Shown here in pieces: positions 47,891-60,026 of a stretch of 64,000 bases of DNA (position 1 is its first letter; the number at the start of each line of letters is the position of its first letter). This DNA comes from Balaenoptera acutorostrata (Eukaryota > Chordata > Mammalia > Artiodactyla > Balaenopteridae): positions 22,157,032-22,221,031 of the forward strand of contig NC_080071.1 in assembly GCF_949987535.1 (NCBI RefSeq). The letters run 5' to 3'. The notes under the pieces were generated by a model, which worked only from the letters and a program-made list of their open reading frames with translations, had not been told where the DNA came from and searched no databases. The position numbers were made by a program, and so were the translations under genes.

Positions 47891-49859
47891 GGACACTGCC
47901 AATCTGTGGGCCACAGGGAGGAAGCATGGGCAATAAACCTTGATTAATCAACCCTCCAGCCCACTGGTTGCAGGTACCTCACATTGGCCAACCCCAGATG
48001 GAAGCCAGAGGCAAGGGAGCCAGCTTGATGCCATCCTGAAGGTCACTCTCCTGAGACACAGAGACTTAAAAAGAGTAATCTGTAGGAGCAAACAGAGAAC
48101 ACCCGGCTCGCAGCGCTGAACTTAGAAAACAGAGATTTCGTTGACCTATAGTGTTATAAATAATTTAACATAGAAAGAAGGAAAGAAGCCAGATAAACCA
48201 GGGTGTTTGGCCTTGTGGATTGCAAAAGAGATGCTAGTTTCACAGAAATGCTGTTATGAGCCTTGGGTTTGTGGAAACAGTTTGAAAATCTTACACAGCA
48301 CTAGTCCTTGCAAAAATTAGAAAAAGACATCCCTGTGGGCAGACAAATTGGAGAAAGGAGGCTTCAGCTGGACTGAGCGGTCCTTTTATGAGCTCACCAT
48401 TTGCCGTCCTCAGCGAAGCACACCCTGCAGGACCCTGGGGAGCCACCCTTATCACAGACTCAGATTCAGAGTCGACAAGCCATCAGCCCTTCGTTCCAGC
48501 CCCTCACCATGAAGAAATGGAAGGACAGATTTTGATGTCGTGTCTGCTATACCCTGCAAACTGGTTTCCCTCTAGTTCACATGGGAAGAATCATTAAGCT
48601 ACAGAAGAATTTATCACTGCCTCTTTTATTAAATCAATCTATCCCCCTTTGCTGGCATTTTCTGGCTGACTTGAACTTAAATAACAATTTGGTGGATCTT
48701 CCACCTAAAGGGAGCCATTAATGTCATTTAGATAATCGTTCCTTGTTAGCACTCTGGTAACCCCATTTTAAGAGTTTGGGATTACTGACAAACATGAGAT
48801 TTGCATATAAGCATCGGATTTTATTTATCTATCAGCCAGAATGTGGCTTACGGTGAGAAAGCTGTGCTCTACACAACTCCGGGGGCGCCGTTCACATAGT
48901 CATTGTAGATTTGTATGGTCATTTTGACCATTTTCTGGCAGGTGCAGTACGGAGTTCTAGGAACAGTGTACCTCCTGTGTGCCCAGTTGTTACAAAGCTG
49001 CTGGTTGGGTAAGTGACCACCTTAGATTAGGTAGCTGTGTGTGAGGAACTCTGCTGGGCACTGGAGTGGTCTGGGGAAAGGGAAGGACCCAGTGAAGACT
49101 AAGACATGGTCCCAACTTCTCCATACAGTGAAGAGGAGGACACCTGGGTACCCCCTCAGCCTCAGCTTCAGAATAATGCCTGGAGGAACCATCTCCACCT
49201 GCCCCACCCTCTCAGTGATCGCTGAGTGCTATCGGTGATTGAGAAGTGAAAGGTCTGGAAGGAGAACATTCCACACCCCACTCAGGTGGTGGCAACATGA
49301 GGCTGCTGTTGGGCTGGAAGGGCTGAGACTGGGAGAGACCCATGAGAGCCACTGCTGGGCCACGAGTGGAGGAGTCTTCCTGAGGCTGAGGGGTGGGAGC
49401 CAGTGGGAAGTAGGGTGGAAGGTGAGAGGGGCTGGCCCAGGAGCAACCTGGTCTGATCCACAGCTGCTTTGGGTGTCCATGGACACCGCGGAAACAACAT
49501 CCGCAGCGCCAGAGCACCGTGACAATGAATGGCATCCTTGCTTAGTCAAGCCCCGTTCCTTCTTTTCCAGAGAAAGGAGGGGAGCTCTTTTTCAGCGTTT
49601 ACAGCGGGAGGCCAACACAGCTGTACGTGGGATTGTACACTGGTTACACCTTGACCCTGCACCTTCCCCTTCCCGTGAGGGCTAGACCCCTCCACTGTGG
49701 TTCCTCACCCTCCCTGCTGATCTTTGTCAATACTCACCTCTCACCCACTGGACCCTTACTACTAGTTTTTGCTTTTGTTTTTGTTTTGTTTTGTTTTGTC
49801 TTAAATCTCAAGTAGAGGTATTCTTTGCACGAAAGACAGTTATTTCATCTAATCTTAGG
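47891..49859. other. Intergenic, with a conserved-element-like core
   Basis: 48,600-48,920 is repeat-free and AT-rich, with an octamer ATTTGCAT at 48,799-48,806. 49,239-49,685 is a GC-rich open frame without recognisable homology. A (TTTTG)n run lies at 49,767-49,799. Confidence 0.45.
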
Positions 49860-50505
49860 GTCTGTGATGACCACTTTGAGAACATTTTGGCATTATCCTG
49901 TAAAGCTGAAGCTAGGCATACCCCATGAACCAGCAGCTCCACCCCTGGGCATATACCCTGCAGAAATACAGGCACAGATGCGCCGAGCATTTTCATCATA
50001 GCATGTTCAGAACAGTCAAGAGCTCCCACGTCTATCAAAAATAAAATAGACACACTTTGGTATATTTATACAATGAAATACTATGCAATGATAAAAATAC
50101 ATTACAGCTAAGCAAAAATGCATGATTAAATCTTCAAGATACAATATTGAGCAAAAGATGCCAGACACAACGAAATATTGAAAGCACGATTCCATTTATA
50201 TAAAGTTCAAATATGGACAAAACTAAACTCTAGGTTTTAGGGAAGCATATTTAGGTGATACAATCATAAAGAAAAGCAAGGAGGTGAATCACACGAAGTC
50301 TGTGGAGTGTTACCTACTGAGCTGAAGGAGGAGTTGATGACTGTCGAGAGGCACAGCTGCCGGGGCATCTAGGGAGGGGGCCGTGTTCTATTTCTCAACT
50401 CGGGTGGAGGTCCAGGTACTCATTTTGCTACAAGACTTCGAGCTGTACATCTATGGTGTATGCACTTTTCTAAGCTTATTTCACAACTGAAAAAAAGTTC
50501 AAAAG
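49860..50505 (+). mobile_element. Old L1 3' fragment
   Basis: Diverged sense wording: 'cacccctgggcatataccct', 'aacagtcaagagctcccacg', 'acaatgaaatactatgcaat', 'tgcacttttctaagcttatt'. Confidence 0.65.
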
Positions 50506-51063
50506 AAAGCAGTTATTTATTGCCTAATTATTCTCAAAGAGTTTAAGTACTGAGTTGACTCTCAAAGGATAAATAGAAGTTATCCAGGTGGAGGAGACCA
50601 TCCTAGGAGTGAGACAAGAAGGGGCACAGGTGCAGATTACAGAACGCTTCTGAGATTTTAAAGTTCGAGATGGGGTGTGGCTGGAGGTGAGGTCCCAAAG
50701 CCAGTGGAAATGAGGTCCTGGGGGAGCCAGGCATTTTAGACTTGGGCTGTGGAAGAACTTCAAGCAGGGGAATGAAATTTCAAGAAGAGGAGGCCTGTCA
50801 ACAGTGATAAATGCAGCCAAGAGTTCATTCAGATCAGGATTGAGAGGTCTCTGACTTGGGAATCGGAGGTCCCTGTCCAGCCGGGATGGGAATGGTGCAG
50901 TGGAGAGCTGGCAGCAGAGCCCAGATCGCAGTAGGATGAGGTGGGACTGGAGGCAGGGAAGTGGAGACATCACCCTGGCCGCTGCTGCAGGGAAGCCCAG
51001 TTGGAGGAAAAGAGACATGAGACAGTTTAGATCGGTGAATTCACTCTTTCTCCATGACCACAA
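50506..51063 (-). pseudogene. Possible L2-type reverse-transcriptase relic
   Basis: The minus strand is open for 179 codons (50,524-51,063). Within it, AAFITVDRPPLLE resembles the 'AAFDTVDHSLLLE' stretch of L2/CR1-type reverse transcriptases. The rest of the domain is not recognisable. I read it as a decayed LINE coding segment that happens to lack stops, not as a gene. Confidence 0.4.
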
Positions 51064-52599
51064 AAGGTTGTAGCTCTTTCTATTCTCAAAAACTCAAAGG
51101 TATTTATTTCAGAGACTTCAGAATTAACTCATGGGTAACGAGATGGTTCAACTTGGTAAGAAAGTAACCCCGCGCTTTGTGACACTGGAGTAGATTTGCT
51201 TGTGAGGCGCTGGAAAAACATCTGGGGAGATCAGGGGGCTGCTGCATTGGAGTTTCTGCAAAATGTTGGATTTGGGGCCTCGGAGATGGCAACTCAGTGC
51301 AGGCATCTTAGAAACATCTCTGTTTCTTTAATTTAATACACACCAAATTCGGTGTCTGAGAGCTTGTGAGAGACCAGCGTGTTCACCAGGCCCTTGGGGG
51401 ACAGCTTTGCCAGGGTGATGTCAATCAACGGAGTTCCTTTTATCTTCTTTTTCTCTTCCACTCAAACTGTCTAATATTCGTTTTCCTACCTAGGTCCCTT
51501 TCTAAGTTGCTCTTTCCTTCTTCCTTTCTTTCTCTTCTTTCTGCCATCCTTCCATGTCTCTTTTTATGTCTCCTTTTTGGGTTTTCCACTTCCACACCAT
51601 TCCTGTTCTTCAACTTTCTGTTTCAAAACTTTGACCGCATTCCATCTGACAGTGGGAGGAAAGCAGACTTCATGGGGCAAATTTACGGCATCACAAAAGG
51701 CCCCCTTCCTCTGGAGAGCACTCACCTTCTTACGGCAGAATGACCCCTGTCCCCTGATAAACGGTTCCCTCTCCCTCTGGGCAGGGTAGGAGGAGAACTA
51801 ACCTCCTCGCCACCCCAGTCTCCCACGTAGCGTGAGGTGTGAGAGCCTGGGCAGGAGAGTAAGGCTGAGGCGTCTGTCCTGCTGAGACGGTGTCAGAGAT
51901 GGGAGGTTGGTCACAGACAGGGGATCTGATCGAATGAGTACAAGATCAAGGATGTCGGGAGCCAGGTTCCTTGGTGTCAGCAAAGAGAATTACAAGTAAG
52001 GGAAAATGAATGCTGTCGTGTTGGAAAGGACTTGGAGGTATGGATGCAGATGTATGTTTTTCAATATGTATAGATCATGGAGAAAATACAGATGTAAGTG
52101 TGTGTGTGTGTTGCATGCCTATACCCCCCCACACACTCCTTATCCCTATTTACTGACGGGGCTGGAGAACAGTGACATGTCAGTAGCAATGAGTATATCT
52201 AGTGCCCAAACCTTACCTGCTAAACACCGTTCTCTGCTAAAAGGAACCAGGACTCTTTGGAGAAATGGCTGAATCTAGGACCGGAACAGGGAAAAGTACA
52301 AGGCCAGCTTGGCACGTCTGGTGCGGCCAGCAAGCAAGGAGGTTCTTGAAGAATAATGGGGACACATCTTTAAAAACACAGAAGGTGGCTTGCAGGAGTT
52401 CCCACTGGCCAAGTTAGAGACAATTTGAGCATCAAAACAAATAACGATTACAGATTTGCATCCATTGAACAAAAAGGACACCCTGAGTCCATACTCATAG
52501 AAATAAGTAAATGAATAAATTCGAGTCTGAGGAAGTTCAGCACGTTTTCATGGTTCCAAAACATCTCCCCACAAACTACTTATTAACTGCGAAGTGGGA
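51064..52599. other. Intergenic
   Basis: A pyrimidine-rich run at 51,420-51,600 (many 'ttcttc/ctttc') and a short (TG)n at 52,098-52,111. No gene recognised. Confidence 0.45.
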
Positions 52600-53160
52600 A
52601 GGAGTAACTTTACAGGGGAGACGCCTGGCAGACACCACCTTAATTAAGTGATCAAAGGGAACATCATTGATAATGAGACAAATTGAAATCACGCACCTCC
52701 CGACGGGACGCAGCGAGAACACAGCTCTACTTTGGTGATATTCCCGCAAAAGGTGCAGAACCACACAGAAACATCAAACAAACCAGTCTGAGGACACTCT
52801 GCAAAGTAACCGGCCTGGAATCTTCAATTGTGTCCAAATCACAAAAGTCAACTAAAGACCGAGGAGATATTTTAGACTGAAGGAGACCAAAGGAACACGA
52901 TGACTAAAGGCAATGCGTGATTTTTGAACTGGATCTTTTTACTCCAAAGGCATTACTGGAATAATTAGTGATGTTTCAGCGTGGCTTTCCTTATTTTGAC
53001 GGTTGTATTGTGGTCATATGGGAGAATGTTCTTGTTTGTAGAGGGTCATGGAGCTTTGGGTTTTTGCTCTCAAATATATCAGGATAAAAGTTTTTTTTTC
53101 TTTTTTGTACTGTACTTGCAATTTTTGTGTTTCAAAATTTTTTAAAAAATTTAAGAAATA
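52600..53160. mobile_element. Probable old LINE-like repeat
   Basis: 'ggaacacgatgactaaaggc', 'cgtgatttttgaactggatc', 'gttgtattgtggtcatatgg', 'gagaatgttcttgtttgtag' match a known widespread mammalian repeat end; family uncertain. Confidence 0.5.
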
Positions 53161-54589
53161 AATTCAAAGGCACCACCACTTCGGGGGAAAAGAGAAAGAT
53201 GTTATAAAGTAAACACAAGCTTCCCATTGAGAAAACATGAGAAATTTTGTGTTCATGGTGGGCCACACAGAGCTGTGCTTCGACATCCCTGGAGTTCCCT
53301 ATGCTTTCTCCTCACCTCTCAAGGGTCCTTTGATGAAAAAATAGAGAAGCATTATTAATTTTGAGAGTCTTTGGAAAGCTGCAGTCTTAGGTAATGGGAA
53401 GTGCCATGATCCTGCTTCCCAACGCACAGGCCTTGCCACAGAGGAGCAAGTGCCTGACCAAACGAGCCAGCCCAGCCACTTGTCCCCGAGCTGCTGCTTC
53501 CAGTGGAATGGAAGAAACACGACAGGGCCTTAGGCATCACTGCGAGTGCTCAGTAAGCCGCAGGACTTCTTTTTCCTTTGAGGATCTGAATGTGGAAGTG
53601 AAAGGAGCACCTGGAATGTTTGTGCTGTTGCAAAACAGACTTTTGTCCTTCAGAAGTAGAGCAATGGGCTTGGTGAGAGGGATGAAGTATACCGCCTAAG
53701 AACATTTAGTCTTTTAGTCTGGTAGTCTTTGCTCCCTTTGAAAATAAAAGCTATAGACGTATGTACCTTTCTCCCTTTTCACCTTGGCTGCCAGGAAACT
53801 CAAAATCATTGAGGTTCAACTATAGGGATGATGGAGGCCTTTTGGCTTGCAGAGCTACATTCTGTGCTCTCTTTATCTCTTTCCACTGTTAACTTCTCAA
53901 TCCCTGATTTTTACATTTATTTTACTGTGTTTCTGGTAAGTTGCTTCAAACCTTTGTAAAAATAAAGGTTTGTAAAACAAACAGACAGACAGACGAATCG
54001 CTGGGAGAGTGAAAGCTGAGGGAAATAATATATGTATTATTCCTGCACATGTCAAAGCAATGTGTAACAAAGTGGATATGATGAGATTGCTGGCTAGACT
54101 TCTGTGAAGAAAGTAATAAACATGAGTTCTCAAGACTATAGTGGAGGTTGCGGGGGAGGCAGTCAGAAAACTACACAGGTGTTTGCAAGTCCACAATCTG
54201 GTGTGTGCAGAACATCTGACTGAGGTAGGTTAAAGAAGATGACATTATTAAGAAAAAGTATCCTACACCCTGATTGTTTACAACAAAACAAAACAAAACA
54301 AAATGACACTTTCTTGTTACACATCCCAATATTTTCAGAGCAGGAGTGACGAAAGAAGTCAACTCTTTGGACATCTGCTCCAAGTCCCACTCTGGCAAGG
54401 GCAGAGCTACCAAAGACTTCATTTGTCTGCCCGACAATTTCATCTGTCAGGAGGCAGAGGAACTAGTGAGGAAATGGCTGCTTTGGAGTAAATTCTGATC
54501 AGTAAGAAAGGAACTAAGTGGTTGGTAATGTGAAACTGACAAGAACCTCAGGAGAGTGTTTATGCTGTCTGGGCCCCTCACAGCGCTCC
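53161..54589. other. Intergenic
   Basis: Contains a perfect 9-bp hairpin at 53,947-53,972, a CAGA run at about 53,981-53,994 and (AAAAC)n at 54,283-54,302. No gene recognised. Confidence 0.45.
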
Positions 54590-54800
54590 CAAAGCTCTTT
54601 ATTTAGATCACACTTTTGTTACTTCTCCTTGAACTATTGCCACTTATACACCGTCTCCTCACAAGAATGTTCCTTGAGGACTGGGACCGCATCATGTCCT
54701 CTTTGTGTCTTCTGATGTCTGGTGCAGTATCTTTTAAATGGAAAAAAAAATTAGTTGAATGTGCTGAACTGGAATATAATGAACATAGCAACTTGCATAA
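54590..54800 (+). mobile_element. L2-like fragment
   Basis: 'tccttgaggactgggaccgc' and 'cctctttgtgtcttctgatg' resemble the L2 3' end in sense. Confidence 0.45.
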
Positions 54801-54835
54801 TTTTAGGATGATCTGACAACATTCTTTTAAAACGT

Positions 54836-55138
54836 TTTTTTTTCCTGATTATAAAATGTTTTCATTGTAGACAACTGGAAAAATTTGGAAAAGTATAAAT
54901 GAGAAAATACAAACTTTCCAAAACCCTTTCACCCACAGCTAAGCACTTTGAAGTACCTCCTCCTCATTTTTATACTTAAATACTGCTTCATAATTATGAG
55001 CATACTATATCTACAGTTCTGTGTCTGAGAGTTTCTGTTCACCTTAAATCCTGAGTATTTTTCATGCTGTGAAAATGTCTTCATTTAAAAATGGCTACAT
55101 ACTATTCCATTGCATGTCTATTATAATTAATCATTGTG
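54836..55138. mobile_element. Old L1ME/HAL1-like fragment
   Basis: 'ttgtagacaactggaaaaat', 'actttgaagtacctcctcct', 'atactattccattgcatgtc': wording of old LINE 3' ends; diverged. Confidence 0.45.
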
Positions 55139-55444
55139 ACAAAAAAAAAAAGAGAAAGAAACAGGGATTTTAATTGGCTACAAGCTTTAAGAACTGGGAA
55201 GTCAAGAAGGAGACCATTTCACCTGCAGCAGACGGATGGGGTTGAGCCGGGGAGACAGGTGAAGCCCCAGGCTATTCCTGGGGTTCTGGGTTTTATTTTG
55301 AGTCACCTGTGGTGCATCTGGAGGGTGACCTGATGGTGAGCCAGAGCTGAAGAGTAACAGTTAAAGCCACAAGGAATGTTCAGCCCAGAGAAGATTTGTG
55401 GAGCCAGGAGTTCTCCACATTTGAGAAATGACTGACTTGTCTCA
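55139..55444. other. Intergenic
   Basis: Nothing recognised. Confidence 0.4.
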
Positions 55445-55690
55445 TTTTTTAAAAAGTTTTTTGAATAAATGGCTGTACATTAAAATAGAATTTTGGGGTA
55501 TACAGCTGTATGAATTTTAGCTCATATGTAGATTTGTGTAACCACCACCATCAGGATATTAAACAGTTTCATCATCCCCCCCAAACCCCTGTGCTAGCCC
55601 TTTATGGTCACATCCTCCTCTCCCCTTTAACTCCTGGCAATCACTGATGTGTCGTCTGTCACTATGCTTTTGTCTTTTCAGGAATGGGAA
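55445..55690 (-). mobile_element. Old L1 3' end fragment
   Basis: Antisense wording: 'gggtatacagctgtatgaat', 'gtgtaaccaccaccatcagg', 'tcctggcaatcactgatgtg'. Confidence 0.65.
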
Positions 55691-56214
55691 TGACGGACTT
55701 ATTCTGTGGCATCTCAGTTGGCAGAACTAAGGCTGACAGGTAGAAATTACAAAGACGCAAATTTGACTCCATAAGCAAGTTTGAGAGCAGTTCCAAAAAG
55801 ATACAGGATGCCAAGAGAGGTGGGAAGTGCCCAGTCACTGGAGGTATTCAAGGAGAGGAAGTGGTTTCAGGGATACTAGAGGGTAGGAGATACCTGTAGT
55901 CTCGTTTATGATCCGTATTTGGTGTCAATGAGCAGTGGAATAACCTAGATCAAATCTCAGTCACACACACACATACACAAAAGGAATAATAGCATTAAAG
56001 TTTGTATTTAATCCAAAGCCACCTGTTTTCAATTCTGAGCAGCCCAGAGACCTGCCAGCACTTTCTTGCGCCTGCAGTCATGAGGTCTGGCAAGGCTTTT
56101 GACTTCCTTCCCTGCCCCCAACCCCTTCCTTGAGCCTTAAAAGTCACATGTAAGTTACTCCCCGTCTGAGCAACAACGCTCTCAGGAGGGAGCTGACAGC
56201 ATCGGGCAACGTTC
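55691..56214. other. Intergenic
   Basis: (CA)n-like run at 55,962-55,978; otherwise nothing recognised. Confidence 0.4.
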
Positions 56215-56356
56215 TTACTACTGACCCGCAGTTCGAGTACCCTGTTATCCCCAGAGGTGTGTGCCTGGGGATCCTCGATTTCCACCGGGAGCACCCCCTG
56301 CGAGGCCCGGGTCGCCTGCCTTCAAGCTCACAGCTGCAGGTGAAGAACGACAAAAT

Positions 56357-56370
56357 CCTCCCTCTAGTGG
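56357..56370 (-). promoter_or_regulatory. Second CTCF-like motif
   Basis: The minus strand reads CCACTAGAGGGAGG. This is 13 of 14 positions of the same core (A for C at position 12), same orientation, about 230 bp from the stronger site. Confidence 0.4.
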
Positions 56371-56587
56371 CTCAAGTGAGAACACTCCCGGGCCCTGAAA
56401 AGACCCAGAGCGTCAAGACAGGACGTCCAAAGACAGGGGACACTCCTCCGGAGCCATCCCACAGGGGAAATTCCATCGCCTGGCCGAGGTCATCCACAGG
56501 AAGGATGGGCGCATGGCACCGCCTCCCCAGCCGTACCAAGGACGCTGCGCTGGGCCCCGTTAGCCTTGCCCCGCAGCCCTGCTCCCC

Positions 56588-56602
56588 AGCGCCACCTGCC
56601 GG
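56588..56602 (-). promoter_or_regulatory. CTCF-like core motif
   Basis: The minus strand reads CCGGCAGGTGGCGCT. It matches the CTCF core pattern CCASYAGRKGGCRS at all positions except G for A at position 3. Occupancy cannot be seen from sequence. Confidence 0.6.
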
Positions 56603-56651
56603 GGCTGCCTGCGACCACCCCTCCCCCGCTCCCCGCCACTACCGAGGGGCG

Positions 56652-56658
56652 CTTATCT
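56652..56658 (-). promoter_or_regulatory. GATA-factor motif AGATAAG
   Basis: CTTATCT on the plus strand at the edge of the CpG-rich block. A short motif, meaningful only because of its setting. Confidence 0.3.
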
Positions 56659-56699
56659 CATCACATTGCTATTGCAGGGGAAGAAGCTGCCCGGTTTTT

Positions 56700-58464
56700 C
56701 TTTAACCCTGGGCTGAGTTTCCCTCCCTACCTACTTGCCATCTTCTGAAGATTTTCATGCAAGGGCGGGGATGGTGGAGGAAGGTGGTGGTGACAGGTCT
56801 GTGACCTTTCTCCCAAGGCAGCTGCATCTTTGCCTCTTTGGCTATTCTGGTGGAATGAGACTATCGTTGTCAGATCTGCACATTTTTGAGCCCCTACTCA
56901 GGCTGGGAGGCACTACCTTTCTCTTAGTGAATTTTTAACCAGCATCTGTGAAATTTGAGAGGAGGCGGAATTCATGCTCCAGCGGATGTACCTCGCGCCA
57001 CTGCTCTTGAAGGGCATGGATGGTGGGGAGAAAACGGGGCTTCTGTCCACCCACTGCTCTCCCTCATCCCAGCGCATAGAGAGAGAGAAATATGCACGCC
57101 CGGGAGTCGCTGCCAGCTTCCTCCCTCTTTTCCAGGCAAGAATTCCTCCCCGATCCTTGGACCCAGGCCATCTCAGACAAAGGGGGAGTCCTGACCCCTG
57201 ACCATGACCCGAAGAGCCACAACATTTTAGCAAGGTGGGGGCTGATCCCCAAAGGTGCCACAGGTCCTCTTTCTATGTGTGAGCGACAGCTCTTTTTTAT
57301 CCATCAGCATTCTGGCTTGCTTAGCCCTGTTGCACAGACAGAAAAGGTGCTCTGAATATCAGTTTGTGTGTGAACGACAGCCCCCGGATGTCCCAGGACT
57401 CCAATGACATAAGCCGTCTTAAAATAAGAGAACAAAAATAAGGTTAACAAAACCTAAGGTGCCCAGCGGTATTTCTTTCCTGCCTCTGGTCAGTGGTCCT
57501 ATGAAGGAGCATGGGGACAGTGTGAGGCTGGGACAGAACACGAGGCCACATAGCTTACATTCTTGGCAGCCTGCGTGTGTCTCAGTGAGACTACACTTTG
57601 CTCCTGCCCCGACATCTTTCTCTCTGAGGCACTGGTTATCATTAGAGGACCGGGTTCCCTTTTCTCAAAGAGCCAGTGAGTAGTGGGGCTTTCTCGGCTC
57701 TGGCAAGGTAAATGCTCTAAACCCCATGTATCTAATTCACATATCCCATCGTCCACACTGCGGAAGAGGCATACAGAAATGGAGGCTATGGATATTTTTC
57801 TCCCGCACTCCTTTCATCAGGACAGAGCCACTGGGCAGCAGAAAAAGAAACCTTTACAACTACACTGAAACATTTCATTTACCTTGGGTAAGAGTCAATT
57901 TCTTGTACTAAGAGCCTCCCGTAAAGCATGTCAGTGTGGGAAAGACAGCTGTAGTCTCTGCCCCATGAATGCTGCACCAGAGCCTCCTACTGGGAACAGC
58001 CAAACAAGGTCACTAAAGGAGGCCAGAGGCATCAAGGCAGGGATAAGATCACCTTGAAATCCTTACCCGTGAGCTTGTTTACCAGAGATGGGGATGCTGT
58101 TTTTATTCTGTCCTCCTTGCTGGGCAATGACATTGCCACAGTCAAAAGGTAGCAGTAAGGAAGGAGGAAGGAGAGGGGCCTGGCTTGTTGGTGTTTAAGA
58201 ACAGACCAAAGGGGGACTTTGCTGAGAGGAAACATGGTGAGCTAATGCTTGTCCCTGTACATGAACTGAAATAACCAAAAACAACAGGGTGGGAAGGTTT
58301 TTTCCCAGTTCTTTTAAAGGAAATGTATTTCGAGTACATATTGAATCTGAAAATAATTTTCAACTCAGTTTCAAACCAATCCACTGAGCTGAAAGAAGAG
58401 ATCAGAAATGAAATGAAATTCTGATATACATTTAATCTAATCTCAAAAAAATTGACAGGAAAAA
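56700..58464. other. Intergenic, immediately downstream of RBMS1
   Basis: No repeat family and no gene recognised. GC content falls gradually toward the RBMS1 poly(A) site. Overlapping open frames on both strands near 56,913-57,355 look like shadows. Confidence 0.6.
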
Positions 58465-58481
58465 TAAAATTTCAGATGTTT

Positions 58482-58487
58482 TTTATT
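58482..58487 (-). terminator. RBMS1: Distal poly(A) signal AATAAA of RBMS1
   Basis: The plus strand reads TTTATT, that is AATAAA on the minus strand, followed 10-30 nt further by a U-rich stretch (TTTTATTTTTCC, then TTTTTTT). This is the usual arrangement of signal, cleavage site and downstream element. Cleavage is inferred near 58,455-58,470. Confidence 0.7.
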
Positions 58488-60026
58488 CAAAGGTTCTCAA
58501 AAGAAATAAAACAGAAAAAGCTAACAATCTGATCAAATGTACAGTTCAAAAATGTCTTTTTGGCGTTTAACAACAAGTCCTAGGAAAGAAAACTACAGAG
58601 TTATCTTGAACCGGACAAATAAGTTACCACTGGCAAGTTTGTGGCACTAGTAAAACAAAAATAAAAAATTAACTCTCTTGATCATATAGATATCTCTATG
58701 AAAATCTTTTTTTTTCAATCTGTACAAAAGGTCTTTCTTCATAAATTAATTTTTTTTATAATTTAATGGCTGTCTACTATGTGATGTTTAACTGATTTTT
58801 TTTCTTTTTTTATGTACAGAGGTTATGTTTCCCAAATCTTACCCAGACGAGTATGGCACTTAGTTCAGACATTTCTAGCAGCAGATTTCCCCTCCCCTCT
58901 AACTGAGTTATCAAATTTCTGTCTTAACTAATGCAAAAATATCAAGTAGTGAGAGACCCAGGTTTATAATGTACTAGGTACAAAGAGGGTGCTGCGTTCA
59001 GTCTGGACTTTCACAAAGCAGTAATATTCCAGGGAGCATAGAACCAATAATACCACAACTTTAAAAAAGGAAACAAAAACAAAAACAAAAACACACTTCT
59101 CTTATGACTATGTAATTTTCACTAGAATCTACACTTCTCAGAGCAGCAAGGACTTTTGAAACTATGAAATGTCACTGACATCTATAATCAAACACAAGCA
59201 TAAATTTTAAGAACTAAAAAATACTCGAAAGAAATAACTGCTTAGGCCTAGCTCCTGAGCTAGGAAGGATTTGGTCTGTGGAAACAGGGAGGGCCAGCAA
59301 CCTGTCCCAGCACAAAAGAAAACAGACTCTGAGGTAGATAACTGATCACACACAGTTGACCAGACAAGTACACAGTTTTGGAAGACAACTTAATTTACCA
59401 TTGCTTTTCAAACGTATGCAATTGTCTTAATAAAAGAGCTTTAATAACAGTGAATTATCTTATATGTACTAAAGTAGAAATAACTGTGTATTTATGAATC
59501 AGGAATTTCATAGTTTCAAAATTGGTTTTTCTTTACACTTAACACTTGTAGTGATGATGTAAAGTGTGGCACTGCTTGGATCCAAATCTTCCTTCATGCT
59601 TTTTTGTTTGTTTGTGTGTGTCCATACATCAATTAAAATTATAAAACCTAAATCCAAAGGTACAAAAAAGGCACATTCTCCTAACCGCAAACTGGTCCGG
59701 CAAAAATAAAGAGCACAGAAGATGTGATGCTGAGACAAGTTGGAGCTACTGGTTACTGGCTCTTCGGTCTTTGGTGAAGTTACCTTTAAAAGTGCCAAGT
59801 AATTTTTGTTTCTCAAATTTACGTGATAGAGAGAGCTAGTAGCCAATCGTTTTGCTTCTATTCATATCTCAGCTTATGTTTGAAGATAAATCCTTACTTT
59901 TAGCTTTTGCCATTTCGTTGCAATAGCAACATTTGTGTTTTTTTTTCGGTTTGCCAGATCTCAGGCGTCATTCTCATTCTAAAGCACTATCGTTAGTATA
60001 AAGGAAGGACAAAACATTCGGTGACT

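Larger units (their letters stand above)
56215..56665. promoter_or_regulatory. CpG-rich block, orphan CpG-island candidate
   Basis: GC-rich segment with roughly 28 CpG dinucleotides counted by eye in about 450 bp, far above the surrounding intergenic sequence. It lies about 1.8-2.2 kb beyond the RBMS1 poly(A) site. It holds two CTCF-like motifs, SP/KLF-like C-rich runs near 56,610-56,640 and a GATA site. A 148-codon open frame runs through it (56,259-56,705, +) but resembles no protein I know and is probably a by-product of low stop density. Confidence 0.55.

Noticed and set aside
49229..49685. GC-rich frames on both strands
   Set aside because: No homology recognised and the opposite strand is equally open.
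56259..56705. 148-codon plus frame in the CpG-rich block
   Set aside because: No recognisable protein features; low stop density from high GC explains it. A transcript from the island is still possible, but not shown.
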